A DNA stretch of 14,305 bases from an uncultured Eubacteriales bacterium (lineage in GTDB: Bacteria > Bacillota > Clostridia > Oscillospirales > Acutalibacteraceae): contig CAKTTT010000045.1 of NCBI GenBank assembly GCA_934615635.1, positions 1 to 14,305 on the forward strand, in the 5' to 3' direction. The notes under the pieces were generated by a model. The model was not told the origin of the DNA. It was given only the letters and a program-made list of their open reading frames with translations, and did no database searches. The translations under genes and the position numbers were made by a program. This document shows positions 7,235-14,305 of the stretch, piece after piece; the first letter of the stretch is position 1; every line of letters begins with the position of its first letter.

Positions 7235-7271
7235 AAAAATATATGCGGGCCACAAAACGTGGCCCGCATAT
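7235..7271 (-). terminator. Terminator for the minus-strand gene cluster
   Basis: A perfect 13-bp stem (ATATGCGGGCCAC at 7241-7253 with GTGGCCCGCATAT at 7259-7271) has a 5-nt loop. On the minus strand it is followed by A and five T residues (7239-7235), a fair U tract. It lies about 340 bp beyond the M16 peptidase stop, so that transcript would carry a long 3' leader-like tail. Confidence 0.6.
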
Positions 7272-7611
7272 TGCTTTGAACAGACGCACAGCTCTTCTGT
7301 TTTCTCTGAATGGGGAAGCTGGGCGTACGCGCCGGTCGGGGGAGGAGGTTATCGGGGCGCTGCCGTTCCGACGAGAGGAAACCATCGATTCCGTCCGGAG
7401 AAGAGCAAAGGCTTCTGACAGAGGCGCGCCCGGTCACAGGCCATTTTATCCCGGGCGGCCGCCAGCGGCGGAGCGCGGGATGTCTCATGGGAGACTGGGC
7501 GACAACGCTCCCTGAGAGGGTTTTGTCGGCAGCCGCTTCTCCCATACTGTGCCTACCGTTGATTTCGGGCTGGCTTGTCCGTTTTTCGATGATAAACAGG
7601 CGGATAAAGGG
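7272..7611. other. Non-coding stretch between convergent gene sets, with small hairpins
   Basis: I see no supported gene in these 340 bp; short frames on both strands lack ribosome binding sites and family resemblance. Three hairpins stand in a row: ATCCCG/CGGGAT (7448-7453 and 7476-7481) enclosing CCGCC/GGCGG (7459-7463 and 7467-7471); GTCTC/GAGAC (7482-7486 and 7491-7495); and GACAA/TTGTC (7501-7505 and 7523-7527) enclosing CCCT/AGGG. None carries a clear U tract. It could be the structured 3' UTR of the M16 gene, a small RNA, or decayed sequence. Confidence 0.5.
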
Positions 7612-8880
7612 TCAGGGCCGAATATAGGGGAGATAGGCCTCCCGATCCTCCACCTTGCCCGCAACAGCCAGCGCCCAGGGGGCGTTTTGCAGCAATCTGG
7701 CGGCCAGCCTTTCGATATCCCGCGGCTCCAGCCGGTCCAGAGCGGCCAGCACCTCGGTTTCCTCCACCGCCCGGCCCTCCAGCAGCTCGTTGCGGCCCAC
7801 ATAGGTGGCCCGGGCGGCCACGCTTTCCAGTCCCAGGATAAAGGAGGATTTGATCTGGGCCCTGGCCCGCAGAAATTCTTCCTCCCCGATTCCTCCGGCC
7901 AGCCCAGCCAGGATCTCCCGGATTTCCCCCAGTACCCGAAGCTGCTGCTTGGGCGAAACCGCCGCGCTGACCGTGAACAGCCCCGCCCCCTTGGAGGCGT
8001 AGTGGGTGCTGTAAATGGAATAGGCCAGCCCCAGTTCCTCCCGCAGCCGCAGAAAGAGCCGGGAGGAAGCGCCGCCGCCCGCGATAAAGTTGAAGAGCAT
8101 CAGAGCGTACCGCTGGGACTTTTCCTCCTCGCCGAAGGGGAGGCCGGGAACCGCCAGCTCCAGGCTGACCTGCTCGAACTTCTTTTTGCGCAGCACCACC
8201 CCGGGGGTGAAGGCGGGCGCGTCCGCCGTGGGGCGGGGAGCTCCCGGCTTCAGCCCGCCCAGGGTGGAGTGGATGCACGCCAGCATCTCCTCCCGGTTAT
8301 AACCCCCGGCCGCCACCGCCACCATCCGGCCGGGGGCGTATTCCTCCGCCACATAACGCAGCAGATCCCCGGGCTGGATGCTCTCCACCGTCTTTCGGGT
8401 GCCGCAGATGGGCCTGCCCAAGGGAGAGCGGGGCCACACGGCCCCGCAGAGGGCCTCATGGGCCACATCCTCCCCCGCATCCTCGTACATGGCCATCTCT
8501 TCCAGAATAACGCCCCGCTCCACCTCCACGTCCTCCGCGGCCATCCGGGAGTGGAGCAGCATATCCGCCAGCAGCTCCATGGCCGGCCGGGCGTTTTCCG
8601 CCAGCGTCTGGGCATAAAAGCGGGTGTATTCCTTGGTGGTGTAGGCGTTCATGCCGCCGCCCAGCAGATCCATCTCCTCGGATATCTGCCGGGCGGTGCG
8701 GGTGTGGGTACCCTTGAAGGCCATATGCTCCACAAAATGGGAGATGCCCTGTTTGTCCGCCGGCTCGTACCGGGCGCCCGCCTCCACCCATACGCCCACG
8801 GAGGCGGAGAGCGCCCCCTCTACCGGCAGCAGCAGCACCCGCAGGCCATTGTCCAATGTGAGCTTTTCCAGTTGTTTCAT
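7612..8880 (-). CDS. M16 family zinc metallopeptidase (processing-peptidase-like)
   Basis: A 422-residue M16B-type peptidase, related to bacterial YmxG/PepR-like enzymes and the beta subunit of mitochondrial processing peptidase. The inverted zinc motif HFVEH is at 48-52 (His48, His52 as ligands and Glu51 as the base), with the third ligand Glu128 in VILEEMAMYED, 76 residues after His52, matching the family spacing. The C-terminal half holds the SRLFLRLREELGLAYSIYS block typical of the partner domain. There is no signal peptide, so it is probably cytoplasmic, acting on peptides or processing substrates that remain unknown. I start at the ATG at 8880 because GGAGG (8887-8891) lies 6 nt upstream; an ATG 11 codons earlier (8913) has no such site. 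It follows trkH by 76 bp. Confidence 0.93.
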   Translation of the reverse strand: MKQLEKLTLDNGLRVLLLPVEGALSASVGVWVEAGARYEPADKQGISHFVEHMAFKGTHTRTARQISEEMDLLGGGMNAYTTKEYTRFYAQTLAENARPAMELLADMLLHSRMAAEDVEVERGVILEEMAMYEDAGEDVAHEALCGAVWPRSPLGRPICGTRKTVESIQPGDLLRYVAEEYAPGRMVAVAAGGYNREEMLACIHSTLGGLKPGAPRPTADAPAFTPGVVLRKKKFEQVSLELAVPGLPFGEEEKSQRYALMLFNFIAGGGASSRLFLRLREELGLAYSIYSTHYASKGAGLFTVSAAVSPKQQLRVLGEIREILAGLAGGIGEEEFLRARAQIKSSFILGLESVAARATYVGRNELLEGRAVEETEVLAALDRLEPRDIERLAARLLQNAPWALAVAGKVEDREAYLPYIRP

Positions 8881-8956
8881 CGGATCCCTCCGCCGTCTAC
8901 GTTTTTCCTGCATCGCTTAGTATACCGATTGCCGCCGCGGCTATCCCTCCGCCGGT

Positions 8957-10396
8957 TTATCGCTTTTCGTAAAGCACCGGCGTGAAGAAGAGGACCAGCG
9001 GGAAAATCTCCAGCCGCCCCAGCAGCATGGTCAGGGACAGCAGCAGCTTGGAGGCCAGGGAGAAATCCGCGAAATTGCCCATGGGGCCCACCGCGCCGAG
9101 GCCGGGGCCGATGTTGCCCATGCAGGCCGTCACCGCGCTGAAGGTGGTGGCGAAGCCGAAGCCGTCCAGAGAAATCAGCAGGGTCATCACCGCGATGATG
9201 AACATATAAGCGATGAAGAACACCCCCACGTCTCGGACGGTCTGGGCTTCCACCCGCTTGCCGTCCAGCCGCACCGTGCTCACCGCCCGGGGATGCACCA
9301 GCCGCACCACCTCGCGGCCCAGGGATTTCACCAGGATGATCGCCCGGGAAACCTTCAGCCCCCCGCCGGTGGAGCCGCCGCAGGCCCCCAGAATCATCAG
9401 CAGGAACAAAATGGTCTGGGAAAAGGTAGGCCAGAGGGTATAATCGGCGGTGGCGAAGCCGGTGGTGGTCATGATGGAGCTGACCTGGAAGGCGGAATAG
9501 CGGAAGGCCACCCCAAAACCGCCGTACTGAGGCAGGATATTCAGGGCGATCAGCAGCATGGCCGTCAGGGCGACGCCCAGATACACCCGCAGCTCCTCGC
9601 TTTTGAGCACCTGCTTGAAATCCCGCATAAGCAGCAGAAAATAGAGGTTGAAATTGATGCCGAACAGCAGCATGAACACGGTGATCACACCATCCACATA
9701 GGCGCTGTTGTAAAAGCCGATGCTGGCGTTTTTAATGGCGAAGCCGCCGGTGCCGGCGGTGCCGAAGGTATTCACCAGGCTGTCGAACAGAGGCATACCG
9801 CCCGCCAGCAGGAACACCACCTCCAGCAGTGTCAGGCCTAAGTAGATGCCGTACAGCCACATGGCCGTGTCCCTGGCCCGGGGGACCATTTTTCCCACCG
9901 CGGGGCCGGGTACCTCCGCCCGCATGACGTGCATGGAGCGGTCGTTGGCCAGGGGCAGCACCGCCATGATGAACACCAGCACTCCCATGCCGCCGATCCA
10001 ATGGGTGAAGCTGCGCCAGAACAACAGGCCCCGGGGAAGAGATTCCACATCCGTCAGGATGCTGGCGCCGGTGGTGGTAAAACCGGACACGGTTTCAAAA
10101 ACCGCGTCGACATAGGAGGGGATCGCCCCGCCCAGCACAAAGGGGACCGCCCCTGCCAGGGATACCAGGATCCAGGACAGGGAAACGATGAGGAAGCCCT
10201 CCCGGGCATAGATGGTTTTTTCCTTCACCCTGATTCGGCAGAGCGCCAGGGCGCAGACGCCCAGCGCCAGCAGCGGGATCAGGAAGGGGACGGGATCCTC
10301 CCTGTAAAGCGCCGCCACCAGCAGGGGCAGAAGCAGCAGGGCCGACTCCGCACCCAGCACATACCCCAGAGTGCGCAGGACCATTCGACTATTCAC
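8957..10396 (-). CDS. trkH: TrkH-type potassium uptake membrane subunit
   Basis: A 479-residue multi-spanning protein forming the ion-conducting part of Trk potassium uptake. The four pore-loop filters of the superfamily are visible: TTTGAS (107-112), GTAGTGGFA (212-220), TTTGFAT (310-316) and MGNIGPGLG (426-434), each followed by a helix. The conserved GACGGSTGGGLKVSR stretch is at 337-351. The length matches TrkH. The start is GTG at 10396, with GGAGGTGA a little upstream (9-12 nt); the next in-frame ATG is four codons later with no better site. The gene lies 23 bp downstream of trkA, its regulatory partner. Confidence 0.95.
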   Translation of the reverse strand: MNSRMVLRTLGYVLGAESALLLLPLLVAALYREDPVPFLIPLLALGVCALALCRIRVKEKTIYAREGFLIVSLSWILVSLAGAVPFVLGGAIPSYVDAVFETVSGFTTTGASILTDVESLPRGLLFWRSFTHWIGGMGVLVFIMAVLPLANDRSMHVMRAEVPGPAVGKMVPRARDTAMWLYGIYLGLTLLEVVFLLAGGMPLFDSLVNTFGTAGTGGFAIKNASIGFYNSAYVDGVITVFMLLFGINFNLYFLLLMRDFKQVLKSEELRVYLGVALTAMLLIALNILPQYGGFGVAFRYSAFQVSSIMTTTGFATADYTLWPTFSQTILFLLMILGACGGSTGGGLKVSRAIILVKSLGREVVRLVHPRAVSTVRLDGKRVEAQTVRDVGVFFIAYMFIIAVMTLLISLDGFGFATTFSAVTACMGNIGPGLGAVGPMGNFADFSLASKLLLSLTMLLGRLEIFPLVLFFTPVLYEKR

Positions 10397-10419
10397 GCTT
10401 TGTTGTCACCTCCGGCGGT

Positions 10420-11775
10420 TTATGCCAGGATATCGTTGAGGCCCTCCAGTGTTTCCCGGGTGGTCACCACAATGACGCCGTCCCGGGGCTGGATGCAGTC
10501 GTTGCCGCTGGGGAAGATCACACGGTTATCCCGGATGATGCAGGCCACCAGCAGGTCCTTTTTCAGCCGCAGCTTGCACAGGGGAAGCTGGATGCCGGCG
10601 AAGTCCTGATTGGCCCGGAATTCCACCGCCTCCGCCCGCCCTCCGATAATCCGGGAGAGCGCCTCCACTCGGCTGCCGGGCGCGTTCTGCATGGCCCGCA
10701 CATACCGCAGGATGAAGTTGGCGGCGATCATGTGGGGGGTGACGACGCATTCAATGCCCGCCTTGCCCAGGATCTCGCCGAAGCTGATGTGGTTGATTTT
10801 GGTAATGACCTTGCCCACACCCCGGGAGCGGGCGTACATAGACACCACCACGTTTTCCTCGTCCAGACCGGTCAGGGCGGCCAGGGCATCCACATCGTCG
10901 ATGCCCTCTTCCTGGAGCAGTTCCCGGTCGGAGCCGTCCCCCTGTATGATCATGGCCTTGGGCAGCGCCTCCGCCAGCGTTTCGCAACGTTGGGGATCGA
11001 TTTCCACCACCTTGACCCGGATCCCCATCTCCCCCAGCAGGCGGCAGAGGTAAAAGCTGGTTTTGCCGCCGCCCACGATCATCACCGTGCGGGTTTTCTG
11101 GGCCAGCAGGCCGGTGTTGCGGAAAAACTGATTGATATCCGGCGGTGCGCCGGTGATGCTTACCAGGTCCTCCTCCTGCAGGGTGAAGGAGCCGTCGGGA
11201 ATCTGTACCGCGTCCCCCCGCTGTACCGCGCAAACCAGAACCTTCACCTTAAAGCGGGCCTGCAAATCCCGCAGCGCCACCCCGTTGAGGGGAGAGCCCG
11301 GCCCCACCCGGAATTCCACGATCTCCACCTTCCCCTTGGAGAAGAAGTCCACCTTCATGGCGGAGGGAAAGCGCAGGATGCGGGAGATTTCGGCGGCCGC
11401 AGCCATTTCCGGGTTCACCGAAAGGGAAAGGCCCAGCTCCTCCCGCATGAAAAGGGTGGATTTGATGTATTCCGGGCCGCGGACCCGGGCGATGGTATGC
11501 CTGGCTCCCAGCTTTTTGGCCAGCAGGCAGCAGATGATGTTCACCTCGTCCCGGGAGGTGACGGCGATCATCAGATCCGCCGTGCTCACGCCGGCTTCTT
11601 TTTGAATATCGATATCCACGCCGTTTCCGCAGATGCAGCCCACATCCTGGGTGTTGCTGGAAAGCCGCAGTACATCCGGATTTTCGTCGATCATGACGAT
11701 ATCGTGGCCCTCTCCAGACAGCTTCTGAGATAGGGCGAACCCCATTTTTCCGTCGCCCACAATGATAATTTTCAT
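10420..11775 (-). CDS. trkA: TrkA, potassium uptake regulator with two RCK domains
   Basis: A 451-residue cytoplasmic protein that binds nucleotides and gates TrkH. It contains two RCK_N/RCK_C units: the first Rossmann motif GDGKMG at 7-12 with IDENPD, the first RCK_C about 140-210, a second Rossmann unit from GGGKTS (235-240) with VVEIDPQR and IQGDGSDRELL, and a second RCK_C ending at 451. The doubled form is classical TrkA, unlike the single-unit KtrA. Start ATG at 11775 with AAAGGGG about 11 nt upstream, a modest site. It sits 57 bp after the ZIP gene and 23 bp before trkH, so the pair should be co-expressed. Confidence 0.95.
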   Translation of the reverse strand: MKIIIVGDGKMGFALSQKLSGEGHDIVMIDENPDVLRLSSNTQDVGCICGNGVDIDIQKEAGVSTADLMIAVTSRDEVNIICCLLAKKLGARHTIARVRGPEYIKSTLFMREELGLSLSVNPEMAAAAEISRILRFPSAMKVDFFSKGKVEIVEFRVGPGSPLNGVALRDLQARFKVKVLVCAVQRGDAVQIPDGSFTLQEEDLVSITGAPPDINQFFRNTGLLAQKTRTVMIVGGGKTSFYLCRLLGEMGIRVKVVEIDPQRCETLAEALPKAMIIQGDGSDRELLQEEGIDDVDALAALTGLDEENVVVSMYARSRGVGKVITKINHISFGEILGKAGIECVVTPHMIAANFILRYVRAMQNAPGSRVEALSRIIGGRAEAVEFRANQDFAGIQLPLCKLRLKKDLLVACIIRDNRVIFPSGNDCIQPRDGVIVVTTRETLEGLNDILA

Positions 11776-11832
11776 GTTTGTATCGGCCCCTTTTTCACCC
11801 TTCTAACTCTCAGCGTCCTCCAGGCGGCGCCG

Positions 11833-12621
11833 TCAGCCGCCCAGGATTCCCAGCAGCGCCATCAGCCAGAAACCCAGCAGGAAGCCGTAGGTGGCGCCGT
11901 GGCCATGGCCCTCCGCCTGGGATTCGGGAATCAATTCCTCCACCGTGATGAAGATCATGGCGCCGGCGGCGATGCTCAGCAGGATGGGCAGCACCACCCC
12001 GCCCGCCGCCGTCAGCAGGGAGGTGAGCAGTATGCCCGCCACCGCCGCGGCCGGCTCCGCCAGGCTGGCCCAGAAGCCCCACCAGGCGCAGCGTTTAGCT
12101 GTGCTTCCGGTCTGCTTGAGCGGAAGCACCACCGCGATGCCCTCCGGGAAGTTCTGCAGGGCCAGCCCTATCCCGAAGACGATAGCGGCGGTCCAGGTCA
12201 TTCCGGTGTCCTGCATGGCGGCGGAGATCACCACCCCCAGGGCCAGGCCTTCGGGAATATTGTGCAGCGCCACCGCCAGCACCAGCAGCATCGGCCGGGA
12301 CATATGGCTGGGCCGCCCCTCAGGGGAGTCCTCGTCCATATGCTGATGGGGCACCAGCTTGTCCAGCAGCAGCATTCCGGCGCAGCCCAGCAGGAAGCCC
12401 AGGCTCACCACCGCCGCCGACCGGAAATCGGTGCCCATCTCGTCAAAGGCCGGGATGATCAGGGACCAGACGGAGGCAGCCACCATCACGCCGGCGGCGA
12501 AGCCCAGCAGAGCCCCCTGCCCCTTTTTCCCCTCCACCCGGAGCCGGGCCGCCATCAGGCTGCCGCCGAAGGTGGCGGCCCAGGGCAGCAGCATCAGGAT
12601 AGCGAAAAGATCCCAGCGCAT
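11833..12621 (-). CDS. ZIP family metal transporter, GufA-like
   Basis: A 262-residue membrane protein likely importing zinc or another divalent metal. The paired signature of the metal site is present in two helices: HNIPEG at 120-125 and QNFPEG at 156-161, with EELIPES at 228-234. The loop before the first motif, PHQHMDED (91-98), is His/Asp-rich as in many ZIPs. About eight hydrophobic segments can be counted. I chose the ATG at 12621 since it shares its A with the TGA stop of the patatin gene (TGATG), with a G-rich site (GGGGGGA) upstream; a start at 12675 would overlap patatin by 18 codons and lacks support. The one-base overlap implies translational coupling. Metal specificity is not readable. 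Confidence 0.92.
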   Translation of the reverse strand: MRWDLFAILMLLPWAATFGGSLMAARLRVEGKKGQGALLGFAAGVMVAASVWSLIIPAFDEMGTDFRSAAVVSLGFLLGCAGMLLLDKLVPHQHMDEDSPEGRPSHMSRPMLLVLAVALHNIPEGLALGVVISAAMQDTGMTWTAAIVFGIGLALQNFPEGIAVVLPLKQTGSTAKRCAWWGFWASLAEPAAAVAGILLTSLLTAAGGVVLPILLSIAAGAMIFITVEELIPESQAEGHGHGATYGFLLGFWLMALLGILGG

Positions 12622-13490
12622 CAGGCCGTCCCCCCGTTCTCCGGCTCCCGCAGGTAGGAGAGAAGCGTTTCCCACTGGTCCCGGGCATCCCGGCGGCCTA
12701 ACTGGAACACCTGATCCAGCGCCTCCCGGCGCTTTTCAAACCGGCTGATGGTCAGCGGCTCGCTGGGCGCGATCACCACCGCCCGCCCTTTCTTTTCCAA
12801 GTCGAAAACAAAGCGCCGGGTTTCATTATACAGCTCGTGCCGGGTATCCAGCAACCGGATCATGGCGGGATCTTCCCGGAATTTTCGGCAGTACAGCCGC
12901 CGGTGCTTCTCCTGGTCCTTGACATAAGAGCGGTCCCGGGTCAGCACCACGACCACCTTGTCACAGCCGTCGGCCAGGGCCTTGCGCACCGGGATGGGAT
13001 CCGCGGTGCCGCCGTCCAGATACCGGCTGCCGTTTATAACCACTATAGGGGAGAACATGGGGATGGCGGAGGAGGCGCGCAGGATCCGGCATTCCTCCTC
13101 AATGGTAGGCTGCTTGCCGAAATAGACCGGCTGGCCGGTGGATACGTCGGTAACCCCGGCGACGAATTCGCAGGGAGAACGCAGAAAAGCGTCATAGTCA
13201 AAGGGATCCAGTCTGCGCGGAACCTCATCAAAGATAAAATCCATGCCGAAAACCGACCGGGTTTTTAAAAAATTGGAGAGACTGATATACCGCTTGTCCC
13301 CCAGGTAGTCCACATCCACCCGATAAGCCCGGCCGCGCTGACCGGAAACATAGGAGCTGCCGTTGCCCGCCCCGGCTGACACGCCGATGACGTAATCCGC
13401 CATGAAATGCTGCTCCATGAACCAATCCAGCACCCCTACGGTGTAGAGGCCGCGCATACCGCCGCCCTCCAACACCAGACCGGTTTTCAT
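12621..13490 (-). CDS. Patatin-like phospholipase/acyl hydrolase
   Basis: A 289-residue patatin-fold serine hydrolase of the bacterial single-domain type (RssA/YlbK-like). The oxyanion motif GGGMRG is at 9-14, the nucleophile elbow GVSAG at 36-40 (Ser38), and the catalytic aspartate in DGG at 159-161 (YLDGGTADPIP). All dyad elements are intact, so it should be an active lipid or acyl-ester hydrolase, probably cytoplasmic since there is no signal peptide. The ATG at 13490 has GGAAGGA about 8 nt upstream. It heads the intact part of the minus-strand cluster and is coupled to the ZIP gene. The substrate is unknown. Confidence 0.93.
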   Translation of the reverse strand: MKTGLVLEGGGMRGLYTVGVLDWFMEQHFMADYVIGVSAGAGNGSSYVSGQRGRAYRVDVDYLGDKRYISLSNFLKTRSVFGMDFIFDEVPRRLDPFDYDAFLRSPCEFVAGVTDVSTGQPVYFGKQPTIEEECRILRASSAIPMFSPIVVINGSRYLDGGTADPIPVRKALADGCDKVVVVLTRDRSYVKDQEKHRRLYCRKFREDPAMIRLLDTRHELYNETRRFVFDLEKKGRAVVIAPSEPLTISRFEKRREALDQVFQLGRRDARDQWETLLSYLREPENGGTA

Positions 13491-13534
13491 TGATACATCC
13501 TTCCTTTCCGGGCTTCTGTTTTCCCAGAAGCTGT

Positions 13535-14305
13535 TTATCCATACTGACGGGACCGGCTGCGGGTAACGGCGGATCCCACCTGGGATCCGCCGCCTGTTTC
13601 CGCTTGTTTTCCCGGCCGCAGTTCCTCCCAGCGTTCAAAGACGCGGCGGACATTATCCGGCTTGGCGCCGGTGCCGATCCACATGGAGCGATACAGCCGC
13701 CGTCCTGCCACAGCGCACCGTATACGGCGTCTACCGCCTGCTCGATTTTCTCCGGGCTTTGCTATCGGGGAGCAATATGCTGTCGGCTGATTTCGCCCCA
13801 GAAGGTAATGCGGCCTTTCAGAGGCTTCAAGGCATCCAGTCCCATACAGAATAGCTGGGAGTTGATGGCGTCCAGCCCCAGATCGGCCAGCTTGGGCAGG
13901 ATAGAGAGAATATGGCCGTCGGAATGCATGAACCCCTTTTTTCCATGTCCCTTGGCAACGGCGATATATTCCCCGTACATCGGCTGGAAAATCTCTTCTC
14001 AGAGGCGGGGATGGATCAGCAGGCTGTTCTGAGCACCCCAATCGTCCATTATGCTCAACCCGTGCCCTGCGGGACAGCAGGCGGCAGGTAGAATCGTGCA
14101 TACGATGGGGAAATTCCTGCATTTTGGGCGGCATATCCATCAGATCCATATACAACCCGGCGGCGCCGCGGATGGACTGGGGCTGTTCAAAGGGGCAGGG
14201 GAGGGGGAAGGAGCCAGCACGAACCTATCGGTGGCTGCGCAGTGCTGGTTTACCGCATCCCGGTCAAAGGTCAGCCATTCCTCCGGAATATGGACATGAC
14301 GGATG
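13535..14305 (-). pseudogene. Decayed URO-D/methyltransferase-like gene (5' end outside window)
   Basis: Read on the minus strand, pieces of one URO-D superfamily protein (uroporphyrinogen decarboxylase or corrinoid-type methyltransferase relatives) appear in order but in two frames. From the window edge: HVHIPEEWLTFDRDAVNQH; a shift near 14190 to CPFEQPQSIRGAAGLYMDLMD; a shift near 14055 to DDWGAQNSLLIHPRL; an in-frame TGA at 13999-14001 where a Trp (TGG) is likely; then MYGEYIAVAKGHG, HSDGHILSILPKLADLGLDA and KGRITFWGEISRQHI; a TAG at 13762-13764; QAVDAVYGALWQDGGC; and a shift near 13690 to GTGAKPDNVRRVFERWEEL. HSDGHI and the WGEI-RQH strand are recognisable for the uncharacterised URO-D-like proteins common in Clostridia. 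Three frameshifts and two stops beside intact neighbours indicate decay rather than random sequencing error. The original substrate is unknown. Confidence 0.85.
13567..13592. other. 12-bp inverted repeat near the end of the broken URO-D gene
   Basis: CGGCGGATCCCA (13567-13578) pairs perfectly with TGGGATCCGCCG (13581-13592) across two bases. There is no T run on either strand, so it is not a standard terminator. A second small hairpin (GCTTCTG/CAGAAGC, 13512-13531) lies just before the patatin ribosome binding site. Confidence 0.45.

Noticed and set aside
8919..8924. TATACT on the minus strand before the M16 gene as a -10 box
   Set aside because: No -35-like hexamer at proper spacing, and the surroundings are G+C-rich; it is not enough for a promoter call.
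7549..8985. 478-codon open frame on the plus strand
   Set aside because: It lies fully antisense to the M16 peptidase, whose zinc motif and family blocks are clear. Its His/Gln/Pro/Gly-rich composition is typical of an antisense shadow in high-GC DNA.
10732..11733. 333-codon open frame on the plus strand
   Set aside because: Antisense shadow of trkA, which has both Rossmann motifs intact.
13762..13980. A separate 72-residue small gene
   Set aside because: The sequence is an internal piece of the URO-D-like protein; matching pieces on both sides in other frames show it is part of a broken gene.
1..14305. CRISPR arrays, insertion sequences, phage or defence genes
   Set aside because: I saw no regularly spaced repeats, transposase or integrase motifs, or nuclease/helicase effector genes on either strand.

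Overview
The window is high-GC DNA (my estimate is about 60% G+C) with Firmicute-style signals: strong AGGAGG-type ribosome binding sites, SigA-like promoters and U-tract hairpin terminators. The gene content (membrane-anchored HtrA beside a sensor kinase, a COG2509-like flavoprotein, TrkH/TrkA, an M16B peptidase, a GufA-type ZIP transporter, a patatin and a URO-D-like gene) fits a gut-type Clostridia/Oscillospiraceae genome. That placement is an inference from protein style; there is no rRNA or other marker here.

Left part, plus strand (1-7178). The window opens inside the ATP-binding end of a sensor histidine kinase, followed by a membrane-anchored HtrA serine protease with its own terminator. 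About 480 bp without a convincing gene follow; they hold a 98-nt imperfect hairpin and then a consensus promoter for an FAD-dependent oxidoreductase, which ends at a perfectly palindromic terminator. An extended -10 promoter then precedes proB-proA, the first two steps of proline biosynthesis from glutamate. A single-pass membrane protein of unknown function follows 21 bp downstream, probably in the same transcript.

Middle (7179-7611). The two halves of the window converge here. Two strong perfect hairpins stand in tandem, followed by a non-coding stretch with three further small hairpins.

Right part, minus strand (7612-14305). In transcription order: a broken URO-D/methyltransferase-like gene (three frameshifts and two stops), a patatin-like hydrolase, a ZIP metal transporter whose start shares one base with the patatin stop, TrkA and TrkH (Trk-type potassium uptake), and an M16 zinc peptidase. 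Gaps between intact genes are at most about 75 bp and I see no internal terminator, so they may be one transcript ending near 7240.

I found no CRISPR array, transposase, phage gene, tRNA or obvious novel defence system. Most of the window is ordinary chromosomal housekeeping. The items most worth a second look are the 98-nt structured element, the decayed URO-D gene, the short ProB lacking a PUA domain, the cysteine cluster in the flavoprotein, and the unknown membrane protein behind proBA.
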